DNA of 64,000 nucleotides, taken from NCBI RefSeq assembly GCF_004614185.1, contig NZ_SPVF01000269.1, forward strand, positions 1 through 64,000, given 5' to 3'. The first letter of the stretch is position 1. Every line of letters starts with the position of its first letter. The DNA comes from Zemynaea arenosa (GTDB taxonomy: Bacteria; Pseudomonadota; Gammaproteobacteria; Burkholderiales; Burkholderiaceae_D). Of this stretch, positions 17,102 to 26,375 are shown piece by piece. Under the pieces are notes generated by a model. That model had not been told where the DNA came from and made no database searches. It saw only the letters and a program-made list of their open reading frames with translations. A program made the translations under genes and the position numbers.

Positions 17102-18184
17102 TCAACCCGCTCGCTGTGCCCGGCTGAAGCTGTGCACGGCCTCGACCATTGCCGCCACCGATTCCGGCGGCGTGAACTGCGAGATGCCGTGGCCCAGGTT
17201 GAACACGTGACCCGAGCGTTCGTCCGGCTTGCCGAAGGCGGTCAGGGAGCGCTCGACCTCCGCGCGGATCTGCTCCGGCGCCGCGAACAGGATCGCCGGG
17301 TCCAGGTTCCCCTGCAGCGCCACCTTCCGGCCCACGGCGGCGCGCGCGCGGCCCAGGTTCACGGTCCAGTCCAGGCCCAGCGCATCGGCGCCGATCTCCG
17401 CCTGCTCTTCGATCCACAGTCCGCCGCCCTTGGTGAAGACGATGGCCGGGATCTTCACGCCATCCTTTTCGCGCTGCAGCTGGCTCACCACCTTGCGCAT
17501 GTACTCCAGCGAGAACTGCTGGTAGGCCCCATCGGCCAGCGCGCCGCCCCACGAGTCGAAGATCATCACGGCCTGCGCGCCCGCGTCGATCTGCGCGTTG
17601 AGGTACTGCGCCACCGCCTGCGCGTTGATGTCGAGGATCCGGTGCATCAGGTCTGGGCGCGCATACAGCATCTTTTTGATGGTGTGGAATTCGCGCGAAC
17701 CCTGGCCCTCGACCATGTAACAGGCCAGCGTCCACGGACTGCCGGAAAAGCCGATCAGCGGCACGCGGCCATTCAGCTCCGTGCGAATCTGCGTGACGGC
17801 GTTGAACACGTAATCGAGCTTCGCCATGTCCGGCACGGCCAGCGCCTGCACTTCCGTCTCCGTGCGCACGGTGTGCTGGAACTTGGGGCCCTCGCCATCG
17901 GCAAAATACAGGCCCAGGCCCATCGCATCCGGCACGGTCAGGATGTCCGAGAACAGGATGGCCGCGTCCAGCGGGTAGCGGTCGATCGGCTGCAGCGTCA
18001 CCTCGGTCGCGTAATCCGGGTTGGTCGCGAGGCCCATGAACGACCCGGCCTTCGCGCGCGTGGCGCGGTACTCCGGCAGGTAGCGGCCTGCCTGGCGCAT
18101 CAGCCACACGGGCGTGTACTCGGTCGGCTGGCGCAGCAGCGCGCGCAGGAAGGTGTCGTTCTGCAGGGGTGCGAATTGTGGCAT
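17102..18184 (-). CDS. hemE: Uroporphyrinogen decarboxylase HemE
   Basis: A 360-residue cytosolic enzyme that removes four carboxyl groups from uroporphyrinogen III to give coproporphyrinogen III in heme synthesis. The N-terminal signature [16 protein letters not shown], the [15 protein letters not shown] segment with the catalytic Asp, [13 protein letters not shown] and the C-terminal [14 protein letters not shown] are all present. ATG 18184 gives the normal family start ([17 protein letters not shown]); an upstream extension of 21 codons is not family-like. It is divergent from the S9 peptidase gene (98 bp) and lies downstream of nothing obvious. Confidence 0.96.
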   Translation of the reverse strand: MPQFAPLQNDTFLRALLRQPTEYTPVWLMRQAGRYLPEYRATRAKAGSFMGLATNPDYATEVTLQPIDRYPLDAAILFSDILTVPDAMGLGLYFADGEGPKFQHTVRTETEVQALAVPDMAKLDYVFNAVTQIRTELNGRVPLIGFSGSPWTLACYMVEGQGSREFHTIKKMLYARPDLMHRILDINAQAVAQYLNAQIDAGAQAVMIFDSWGGALADGAYQQFSLEYMRKVVSQLQREKDGVKIPAIVFTKGGGLWIEEQAEIGADALGLDWTVNLGRARAAVGRKVALQGNLDPAILFAAPEQIRAEVERSLTAFGKPDERSGHVFNLGHGISQFTPPESVAAMVEAVHSFSRAQRAG

Positions 18185-18282
18185 GACTGGCAACGCGGAC
18201 GGAAGGAAAAGTCTATTATCGCATCCCGTCCCGCGATGTTCTATCATCCTTGCTCCGCCCTCTCCTCAGCCGCCTGGAATCC

Positions 18283-20202
18283 ATGAACGACGTCAAAAAG
18301 CCCGCAGTCTACGGCACCTGGCCATCCCCCATCACCGCCGCCGTGGTGGCCGAAGGTGCGGTGCCGCTGTCCCAGGTGATGGTGCAGGGCGACGCCATCT
18401 ACTGGCTGGCCGGCCGCGCTGCGGAGGCGGGCCGCACCACCCTCCTGCGCCGCCGCGGCGGGGAAGTGCGCGAGCTCACTCCCGCCCCGTTCAATGTGCG
18501 CACCCGCGTCCATGAATACGGCGGCGGCGCCTGTCACGTGGCTGGGGACACGGTCTGGTTCTCCAATTTTGCCGACAATGTGATCTACATGGTGCGCGGC
18601 GATGAGGCGCCAGTGGCCGTGAGCCGCGCCGGCCAGCAGCGCCACGCCGACTTCGTGCTGGACGCGCCGCGCCAGCGCCTGATCACCGTGCGCGAGGACC
18701 ATTCCGCCGGCGGCTACCCCGTCAACACCCTGTGCGCCGTGGCCTTCGACGGCACCGAGACCGTGCTGGCTGACGGCGCCGACTTCTACTCCTCCCCGCG
18801 CCTGTCACCCGATGGCCGCACCCTGGCCTGGCTGACCTGGGACCTGCCGCGCATGCCGTGGCAGGGCACCGAGCTATGGACCGCGCGTGTGCAGGACGAT
18901 GGCACGCTCGCCGGGATCACCCGCGTCGCGGGCGGCGCCCACGAATCCATCTGCGAGCCCGAATGGTCACCCTCCGGCGTGCTGCACTTCGTCTCCGACC
19001 GCAGCGGGTGGTGGAACATCTACCGCGCACAGGGCGGCGCCATCGACACGGTCTGCCGCCACCGCGCCGAATTCGGCCTGCCGCACTGGGTGTTCGGCAT
19101 GTCCATGTACGGCTTCCAGCCGGATGGCACCATAGTCTGCACCTATATCGAAGAAGGCGTCAGCAAGCTGGCGCGCATCGTCGACGGCGCGCTGCACACC
19201 ATCGACAATCCCTACCAGGAAATCCGCGAGCTGCGCGTGATGGGCGACGCGGTGGCGCTGCTCGCGGGCGCGCCCACCATCGCGCTGGAACTGGCCCGCA
19301 TCGACCTGGCCACCGGCGCGCGCACGGTGCTGGAACGCTCGATCGCCAACTTGCCGGACAAGGCCTGGCTCTCCGAGCCCGAGTCGATCAGCTACCCCAC
19401 CATGGGCGGGGGCGTGGCCTACGCCTTCTACTACCCGCCGCGGAACGCCGAGTACGACGCACCGGACGGCAAGCCGCCGCTCATCGTCATCAGCCACGGC
19501 GGCCCCACCGGCATGGCCGCCAGCACGCTCAAACTCGCGACCCAGTACTGGACCAGCCGCGGCTTCGCGGTGCTGGACGTGAACTACCGTGGCAGCACCG
19601 GCTTTGGCCGCGCCTACCGCGACGCCCTCAAGGGCCAGTGGGGCGTGGCGGACGTCGAGGACTGCGTCTTCGGCGCGCGCCACCTCGCCGTACGCGGCGA
19701 CGTCGATCCCGAGCGCCTGATCATCCGCGGCGGCAGCGCGGGCGGCCTCACCACCCTGTGCGCACTCACCTTCCACGACGACTTCAAGATCGGTTGCAGC
19801 TACTACGGCGTCTCCGACCTGGCCGGGTTGGATGCGGACTCGCACAAGTTCGAATCGCGCTACAACGAATACCTGATCGCACCCCAGCCGGAGGCGCAGG
19901 CCCTGTACCGCGAGCGCTCGCCCATCAACCACACGGATAAGCTCAACAAGCCGATGATCTTCTTCCAGGGCCTGGACGACAAGGTGGTGCCGCCGCCGCA
20001 GTCCGAGGTCATGGTCCAGGCCCTGCGCGAGCGCGGCGTGCCGGTCGCCTACATGACGCTGGAAGGCGAAGGCCACGGCTTCCGCAAGGCCGCCAGCATC
20101 GTCGCCACGCTGGAGGCGGAGCTGTACTTCTACCAGCGCATGTTCGGCCTCGCCGCCGGGCCCGAGCTGGTCGCCATCGACAACCTCCCGCAAGCCGAAT
20201 GA
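18283..20202 (+). CDS. S9 family prolyl oligopeptidase-like serine peptidase
   Basis: A 639-residue protein with an N-terminal seven-bladed-propeller-like region (residues ~15-370) and a C-terminal alpha/beta hydrolase domain. The catalytic Ser lies in IIRGGSAGGLTT, the Asp in QGLDDKVVPP and the His in EGEGHGFRK. The order and spacing fit the acyl-aminoacyl/dipeptidyl peptidase branch of S9. No signal peptide is seen, so it is probably cytoplasmic. ATG 18283 is used, 33 bp inside a longer frame. It is 7 bp from the SNF2 ATPase gene and probably co-transcribed with it. Confidence 0.9.
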   Translation: MNDVKKPAVYGTWPSPITAAVVAEGAVPLSQVMVQGDAIYWLAGRAAEAGRTTLLRRRGGEVRELTPAPFNVRTRVHEYGGGACHVAGDTVWFSNFADNVIYMVRGDEAPVAVSRAGQQRHADFVLDAPRQRLITVREDHSAGGYPVNTLCAVAFDGTETVLADGADFYSSPRLSPDGRTLAWLTWDLPRMPWQGTELWTARVQDDGTLAGITRVAGGAHESICEPEWSPSGVLHFVSDRSGWWNIYRAQGGAIDTVCRHRAEFGLPHWVFGMSMYGFQPDGTIVCTYIEEGVSKLARIVDGALHTIDNPYQEIRELRVMGDAVALLAGAPTIALELARIDLATGARTVLERSIANLPDKAWLSEPESISYPTMGGGVAYAFYYPPRNAEYDAPDGKPPLIVISHGGPTGMAASTLKLATQYWTSRGFAVLDVNYRGSTGFGRAYRDALKGQWGVADVEDCVFGARHLAVRGDVDPERLIIRGGSAGGLTTLCALTFHDDFKIGCSYYGVSDLAGLDADSHKFESRYNEYLIAPQPEAQALYRERSPINHTDKLNKPMIFFQGLDDKVVPPPQSEVMVQALRERGVPVAYMTLEGEGHGFRKAASIVATLEAELYFYQRMFGLAAGPELVAIDNLPQAE

Positions 20203-20209
20203 CCGCTGC

Positions 20210-23200
20210 ATGACCGACCAGGCCCGCGTGGCCACCATCGCCTTACTGGCACTCGCCGGCGAGCCGATGGGCCGCACCCGCATCCTCGAACACCTCACCC
20301 ACGCCGGCCTCGCGCTGGACGAGGCCACGCTCGCCGCCGAGCTGGCCGCGCTGCGCGAGGAAGGCGCGGTGAGCGAACTGCCACAGCGCGGCTTCGTCAC
20401 GACTTCCGAGAGCACCTGGCCCGCCATCCGCGCGACGCTGGACTCCGGCCTGTTCCCGCGCCTGTGCGAGGCCTACGAACAGGTCACGCCGCTGCGCAAG
20501 AACTGGGAAGGCTTCGTGGTCCTGCGCAGCTACCGTCAGGGCGTGGCACTGCTGCGCATGGCCCTCATCGGTGGCGCCGAACCGGCGCGCGTGGTGTCGC
20601 TGCTTTCGGCCTGCATGAGCTGCCACGAGGCGGCCTACCTGCATCCGCTGGTCGATGCGGTGGCGCGTCCCTTCGTGCCCGAGATGTTCGCCCGCATCCA
20701 CCCGCTGCTGCAGGATGAAGTGCTCACCGTGCTGCTCTCCAACGTGCAGCGCGAGCCGGCCAACGCCCCGACCCTGCGCGCCTTCGCCGAGGACTACCTC
20801 AGGCGCAGCGCCACCTCTGTCAACCTGCGCCTCGCCATGGCCGAACACCTGGTCCTTTGCGGGCGGCTGGACGACATGCTGGAGATCCTCGACGGCATCG
20901 ACGACGCCCACGCCCACATGCTGCGCCACGTCGCCACCCTGCTGCGCGGCGACCGCGAGGCCGCCATCGCGGGCTTCGACGCCGCCCTCAAGGCGCTGCG
21001 CCGCGAGACCGGCAAGCGCAAGGCCATCTTCAGCGGCATCGGCGGCCACCTGTACGTGCTGGCTATGCTGCAGGACCCGAAACACGCCAAGGCTGCCGAC
21101 GCCTACCTGGACATCGCCACCCGCGCGGTGCAAAACCATGACACGGCCGTGTACCAGCAGCTCTCCATGCTGCGCCACATCCGCGGGGGCACCGTGGACG
21201 CCGCCGTGCTGCCGACGCGCGCCTGGGAGACCGGCCTGCAGCCCGCGATGTTCCGCGCCCTGCTGCATTACTGGCTCGCGCTCCCGCAGTTGCAGGACAA
21301 GCGCGGCACGCTGGAACAGCTGCTGGCGCAGTCCGAGCAGGCCGGCTTCGACTTCATCACCTCGCAGCTGGCCTCTGTGCTGGGCCGACTCGGCGCGGCC
21401 GGTGCGGTCACCTTCGAGCAGCGCGCCATCGCGCTACGCCGCGCCCACCGCTATACCGACCTCGCCGACTGGTTCCAGCGCGAGGAGCCGTGGGAGCGCC
21501 AGCTCAATGCCCTCATCAACCTGCAGCCGCCAGTGGCGGTTGAGGTGGTGCGCGAGACCCGCCTCGCGTGGATGATCAAGTACGACCCGCACTACGGCAT
21601 CCGCGAGATCGAGCCGCGCGAGCAGAAACGCGACGCGCAGGGCGGCTGGAGCAAGGGCCGCGCACTCTCGCTCAAGCGCCTGGCCGACGACGCGCCGGAC
21701 CTGGACTGGCTTACCGCCCAGGACCTCAACGTGGTCGCCACCATCCGCGCCTTCAAATTCTACGGCTCGCCCGGCGCGCGCTTCGACCTGGAACTGGAGA
21801 AGGCTATCTCCGCCCTGATCGGCCACCCGCTGCTGTTCTTGATGGACAGCCCCGGCACCCGTGTCGAGCTGCTGCCCGGCGAGCCGGAACTGCACGTAAA
21901 GGCGCGCCAGGGCACAGTCACCATCTCCCTGCGCCCACCGGTGCTGGACGACACCGAGGAAGTGGTGGTCACGCGCGAGACGCCGACCCGCCTGCGCGTG
22001 GTACGCATCACGGACGAGCACCGCCGCATCGGCGCCATCCTCGGTGAAGGGCTGGAAGTGCCGCTGCACGCCGAGCAGCAGGTGCTGCGCGCGATCAGCG
22101 CCATCTCGTCCATCGTCACGGTGCAGTCGGACATCGGCGGCAGCGGCGTGGACATCGAGCAGGTGCCGGCGGACGGGCGCATGCATGTGCACCTGCTGCC
22201 CTACCAGCAGGGCCTCAAGATGCAGATCCTGGTACGGCCGCTTCCCGGCGCCGGTGCCTTCTACCCACCCGGCAGCGGCGCCGAAAGCGTGATCGCGGGT
22301 GTCAACGGCATCCGCACCGAAGCAAAGCGCGACCTGAACGCCGAGCGCGATGCCGAGCGCACCCTGGTTGGCCGCTGCCTGGTGCTGGAACAGGCCGAGT
22401 TCGACCACGGCGAATGGCTGCTCGGCCAGCCCGCCCTGTGCCTGGAGCTCGTGGAAGAGCTGCAGGCGCTGGACCCGCAGCAGACCGTGATTGCCTGGCC
22501 GGAGGGCGAGTCCTTCCGCGTCACCAAAAAGGCCGGCAGCAAGTCGGTGCGCATCAAGATCAAGCGGGACAAGGACTGGTTCGCGGTCGACGGCGAACTG
22601 GTGATCGACGAAGAGAAAGTGATGGACCTGCGTTCGCTGATCGATGCCGTGCAGGCTGGCCAGAGCCGCTTCATCGAACTGGGGAACAACCAGTTCCTTG
22701 CACTGACCAATGAACTGCACCGCCGCTTGCAGGAATTCGCCTCTTTTGGCGAGGTCCACCAGGACACCATGCGCGTGCACGGCCTGGCCTCGTTCGCGCT
22801 GGAAGAACTGGCGCAGGAAGCCCAGGTCACGTCGGACAAGGCGTGGAAGGACCACCTCAAGCGCATGCGCGAGGCCACGGTCTACGAGCCGGAGCTTCCC
22901 TCCACGCTGCAGGCGGAGCTGCGCGACTATCAGCTGGAAGGCTTTCACTGGCTGGCCCGCCTCGCGCACTGGGGCGTGGGCGCCTGCCTGGCCGACGACA
23001 TGGGACTCGGCAAAACGCTACAGGCGCTGGCCCTGCTGCTGCTGCGCGCGCCCCAAGGTCCGCAGCTGGTGGTCGCCCCTACCTCGGTGTGCCTGAACTG
23101 GATGTCCGAGACCGCGCGCTTCGCACCCACGCTCAAGGTCAAGCTGTTCGGCCCCGGCGACCGCTTCAAGACCATCGAGGAGGCCGAGCCCTTCGATCTC

Positions 23201-24376
23201 GTGATCGTCAGCTATGGCTTGCTGCAGCTGGAAGCGTCCGCGTTCGCCTCGCGCCGCTGGACCAGCATCGTGCTCGATGAGGCGCAGGCCATCAAGAACA
23301 CCGCCACCAAGCGCTCGCAGGCCGTGATGGCGCTGCAGGGCGACTTCCGCATGGTGGCCACCGGCACGCCGCTGGAGAACCACCTTGGCGAATTGTGGAA
23401 CCTGTTCCGCTTTATCAATCCGGGCCTGCTGGGCACTTTGGACCAGTTCCAGATGCGCTTCGCGGGACCGATCGAACGCGCGCAGGACAAGCGCGCCGAA
23501 GCCGGTGCCCGCACGCGCCTGCGCCGCATCGTGGCGCCCTTTATCCTGCGCCGGACCAAGGCCCAGGTGCTCCAGGAGCTCCCGCCGCGCACCGAGATCG
23601 TGCTGCCGGTCGAACTCACGCAGGAAGAGACGGCGCTCTACGAAGCCCTGCGCCGCGATGCGCTGGACCGCATGGCGGCCTTGCAGGCCCCCGAGCAGCA
23701 GAAGGCCATCGCCATCCTCGCCGAGATGATGCGGCTGCGGCGCGCCTGCTGCAATCCGGAGCTGGTGGCGCCAGGCAGTGGCATCGCGAGCAGCAAGCTG
23801 CTGGTGTTCGCACGCCTGCTCGGCGAGCTGCTGGAGAACCGCCACAAGGTGCTGGTGTTCAGCCAGTTCGTCGACCACCTCACGCTGATCCGCGCCTATC
23901 TCGACAAGCAGGGCATCCGCTACCAGTACCTCGACGGCGCCACGCCAATGGCAGAGCGCAAGCGCCGCGTGGATGCGTTCCAGGCCGGCGAGGGCGACGT
24001 CTTCCTCATCAGCCTCAAGGCCGGTGGCGTGGGCATCAACCTCACCGCCGCCGACTACGTGATCCACATGGACCCGTGGTGGAACCCGGCGGTGGAAGAC
24101 CAGGCCTCCGACCGCGCGCACCGCATGGGCCAGCAGCGGCCCGTGACCATCTACCGGCTGGTGGCACGCGGCACCATCGAGGACGGCATCGTCGAGCTGC
24201 ACCAGCACAAGCGCGACCTGGCCGACAGCCTGCTCGAGGGCAGCGACGTGTCGGTTCGCATGGCGCCGGACGACATGCTGCGCATGCTGCAGGAAGGCCT
24301 CACCGGCCAATGGTCGCCGGAGGCCAAGCCGCTCACCGGCATGGAGTTCTGGCGCCTCAAGAATCCACGTGGCTGA
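20210..24376 (+). CDS. SNF2-family DEAD/DEAH-box ATPase with a long uncharacterised N-terminal half
   Basis: A 1388-residue protein. The last ~500 residues are a complete SNF2 motor: motif I DDMGLGKT, motif II DEAQ (VLDEAQAIKN), motif III TGTPLENHLGELWNLF, motif V LKAGGVGINLTAA and motif VI SDRAHRMGQ. The first ~70 residues look like a winged helix (GEPMGRTRILEHL...), then a helical-repeat-like region of about 350 residues and a region shared with large bacterial SNF2 proteins. SNF2 motors move along double-stranded DNA; bacterial ones are often linked to transcription recycling or defence, but nothing here shows which. It follows the S9 peptidase by 7 bp. Confidence 0.88.
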   Translation: MTDQARVATIALLALAGEPMGRTRILEHLTHAGLALDEATLAAELAALREEGAVSELPQRGFVTTSESTWPAIRATLDSGLFPRLCEAYEQVTPLRKNWEGFVVLRSYRQGVALLRMALIGGAEPARVVSLLSACMSCHEAAYLHPLVDAVARPFVPEMFARIHPLLQDEVLTVLLSNVQREPANAPTLRAFAEDYLRRSATSVNLRLAMAEHLVLCGRLDDMLEILDGIDDAHAHMLRHVATLLRGDREAAIAGFDAALKALRRETGKRKAIFSGIGGHLYVLAMLQDPKHAKAADAYLDIATRAVQNHDTAVYQQLSMLRHIRGGTVDAAVLPTRAWETGLQPAMFRALLHYWLALPQLQDKRGTLEQLLAQSEQAGFDFITSQLASVLGRLGAAGAVTFEQRAIALRRAHRYTDLADWFQREEPWERQLNALINLQPPVAVEVVRETRLAWMIKYDPHYGIREIEPREQKRDAQGGWSKGRALSLKRLADDAPDLDWLTAQDLNVVATIRAFKFYGSPGARFDLELEKAISALIGHPLLFLMDSPGTRVELLPGEPELHVKARQGTVTISLRPPVLDDTEEVVVTRETPTRLRVVRITDEHRRIGAILGEGLEVPLHAEQQVLRAISAISSIVTVQSDIGGSGVDIEQVPADGRMHVHLLPYQQGLKMQILVRPLPGAGAFYPPGSGAESVIAGVNGIRTEAKRDLNAERDAERTLVGRCLVLEQAEFDHGEWLLGQPALCLELVEELQALDPQQTVIAWPEGESFRVTKKAGSKSVRIKIKRDKDWFAVDGELVIDEEKVMDLRSLIDAVQAGQSRFIELGNNQFLALTNELHRRLQEFASFGEVHQDTMRVHGLASFALEELAQEAQVTSDKAWKDHLKRMREATVYEPELPSTLQAELRDYQLEGFHWLARLAHWGVGACLADDMGLGKTLQALALLLLRAPQGPQLVVAPTSVCLNWMSETARFAPTLKVKLFGPGDRFKTIEEAEPFDLVIVSYGLLQLEASAFASRRWTSIVLDEAQAIKNTATKRSQAVMALQGDFRMVATGTPLENHLGELWNLFRFINPGLLGTLDQFQMRFAGPIERAQDKRAEAGARTRLRRIVAPFILRRTKAQVLQELPPRTEIVLPVELTQEETALYEALRRDALDRMAALQAPEQQKAIAILAEMMRLRRACCNPELVAPGSGIASSKLLVFARLLGELLENRHKVLVFSQFVDHLTLIRAYLDKQGIRYQYLDGATPMAERKRRVDAFQAGEGDVFLISLKAGGVGINLTAADYVIHMDPWWNPAVEDQASDRAHRMGQQRPVTIYRLVARGTIEDGIVELHQHKRDLADSLLEGSDVSVRMAPDDMLRMLQEGLTGQWSPEAKPLTGMEFWRLKNPRG

Positions 24377-24464
24377 CCGCGCGGGGGCTGTCCTACTGAC
24401 TGTTTAGTGCTAACCTGACGCCCCTCGCTTTGTGCTTCAGAAGTAAAGACATAGGAACATCAAG

Positions 24465-26366
24465 ATGATGAAAACGAAAGCCGCGCTGGCCCTGGTGCTG
24501 TCGGCATTTGCGCTCTCCTCGCTGGCGCCGGTGGATGCCAAGCCGCAGAAGTCCGGCAAGGCGAAGACGTCCAAGTCCGCGCCGGCCCGCAAACCAGCGC
24601 CGAAAAACGTACCGAAGAACGCACCGAAGGCCGCCGCCAAACCGGTCGCCCGCGCCGCCGCTCCCGCCGCGCCAGCGGTGTCCGAGCGCCGCCAGGACAA
24701 GGCCTTCGACACCCTCACCGTGCAGTTCCTGAACGCCCTGTGGCGCATCGCGCCCGAAGACGCGGTCCTCGCGGGCAAGTTCGACACCGCCGCCCTGATG
24801 ACGGTCCCCGACAAGGCCCACCGCGACGCCATGCTGGCCTTCATCGGCGAATGGCGCGGCAAGTTCGGCGCCGTGAAAGCCTCCGACCTGTCGGTCCGCC
24901 AGCGCACGGACCTCGGCCTGCTGCTCAACAAGCTCGATGCCGACCAGTGGTACCTCACCACTTTCAAGGAATACGAGTGGAACCCGGCCAGCTACAGCAT
25001 CGCCGCGCCGCTCGACTTCATCCTCAACACCAAGTACGCAGGCCGCCCGCAGCGCCTGCGCACCCTCCTCAAGCGACTGGACAAGGTCCCTGCGTACTAC
25101 CAGGCCGCGCAGGCAGCGATCGTCAACCCGACCCACGAACACACCCAGCTCGCGATCCGCCAGGCGCCGGGCAACCAGTCGGTCCTGAACGACATCGAAA
25201 AGAACGTCAACGAGTCGACCCAGCTGACGCCCGCTGAACGCACCCTGTTCAAGCAGCGCCTGGCCGCCGCGCGCGCTGCCATCGATGGCTACGTGAGCTT
25301 CCTCACCGCACTGGATCAGCAGCAGATGGCTGCCGGTACCGCGCGTCCGTTCCGCATCGGCCGCGACGTCTACGAGCAGAAATTCAAGTACGACATCCAG
25401 TCCGCCAGCAGCGCCGAGCAGACCTACCAGAAAGCCCTCGCCGCGCGCGACGAGCTGCTGACGCGCATGGACGCGCTGTCCGACCAGCTGTGGGACAAGA
25501 CCATGGGCGCGCAGCCCAAGCCCGCCGACCGCCTGCAGAAGATCGGCATGGTGATCGACAAGCTCTCAGTGAACCACGTCAAGCGCGAGGACTTCTTCGC
25601 CGAGATCCGGCGCCAGATCCCGCAGCTGCAGGAGTACGTCAACGCGCACAACCTGCTCACGCTCGACGCGAGCAAGCCGCTGGTGGTGCGCGAGACGCCC
25701 GTGTACGAGCGCGGCGTGGCCGGTGCCTCCATCGAGGCCCCGGGCCCGTACCGCCCGCAGGACCGCACCTGGTACAACGTGACGCCGCTGGACGGCCTCA
25801 CGCCCGAGCAGGCCGAGAGCACCCTGCGCGAGTACAACACCTGGATCCTGCAGGTGCTCAACATGCACGAGGCCATCCCCGGCCACTACGCGCAGCTGGT
25901 GTATGCGAACAAATCGCCCTCCATCGTCAAGGCGCTGTTCGGAAATGGCGCGATGGTTGAGGGCTGGGCCGTGTACGGCGAGCGCATGATGATGGAGAGC
26001 GGCTACGGCGACGCCGCGCCGGAGATGTGGCTCATGTACTGCAAGTGGAACCTGCGCACCGTCACCAATGTGATCCTCGACTACAACGTCCACGTGCTGG
26101 GCATGACCGAGCCGCAGGCCGTGGACCTGCTGACGCGCCAGGCATTCCAGACCCAGGCCGAGGCGGTCGAGAAATGGCACCGCGTGCAGGTCACGTCGGT
26201 GCAGCTGACCAGCTACTTCAGCGGCTACAGCGACATCATGGACTTGCGCGAGCAGCGCAAGCAGGCCCTCGGCGGGCGCTTCAACCTGAAGGACTTCAAC
26301 GAACAGTTCCTCAGCTACGGCAACGCCCCGGTGCGCGTGATCCGGGAGCTGATGACGGCGCAATAA
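24465..26366 (+). CDS. Exported DUF885 family protein (putative metallopeptidase)
   Basis: A 633-residue protein. Residues 1-25 form a signal peptide ending at VDAKP; a Lys/Ala/Pro-rich low-complexity linker follows to about 68. The DUF885 core then carries NMHEAIPGHYAQL, an HExxxGH motif characteristic of this family and thought to bind zinc, plus EGWAVYGERMMME shortly after, also typical. Peptidase activity is inferred from the motif and is not demonstrated here. AGGAA lies 7 bp before the first ATG. It ends 9 bp from the convergent AI-2E-type gene. Confidence 0.88.
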   Translation: MMKTKAALALVLSAFALSSLAPVDAKPQKSGKAKTSKSAPARKPAPKNVPKNAPKAAAKPVARAAAPAAPAVSERRQDKAFDTLTVQFLNALWRIAPEDAVLAGKFDTAALMTVPDKAHRDAMLAFIGEWRGKFGAVKASDLSVRQRTDLGLLLNKLDADQWYLTTFKEYEWNPASYSIAAPLDFILNTKYAGRPQRLRTLLKRLDKVPAYYQAAQAAIVNPTHEHTQLAIRQAPGNQSVLNDIEKNVNESTQLTPAERTLFKQRLAAARAAIDGYVSFLTALDQQQMAAGTARPFRIGRDVYEQKFKYDIQSASSAEQTYQKALAARDELLTRMDALSDQLWDKTMGAQPKPADRLQKIGMVIDKLSVNHVKREDFFAEIRRQIPQLQEYVNAHNLLTLDASKPLVVRETPVYERGVAGASIEAPGPYRPQDRTWYNVTPLDGLTPEQAESTLREYNTWILQVLNMHEAIPGHYAQLVYANKSPSIVKALFGNGAMVEGWAVYGERMMMESGYGDAAPEMWLMYCKWNLRTVTNVILDYNVHVLGMTEPQAVDLLTRQAFQTQAEAVEKWHRVQVTSVQLTSYFSGYSDIMDLREQRKQALGGRFNLKDFNEQFLSYGNAPVRVIRELMTAQ

Positions 26367-26375
26367 ACTACGGCG

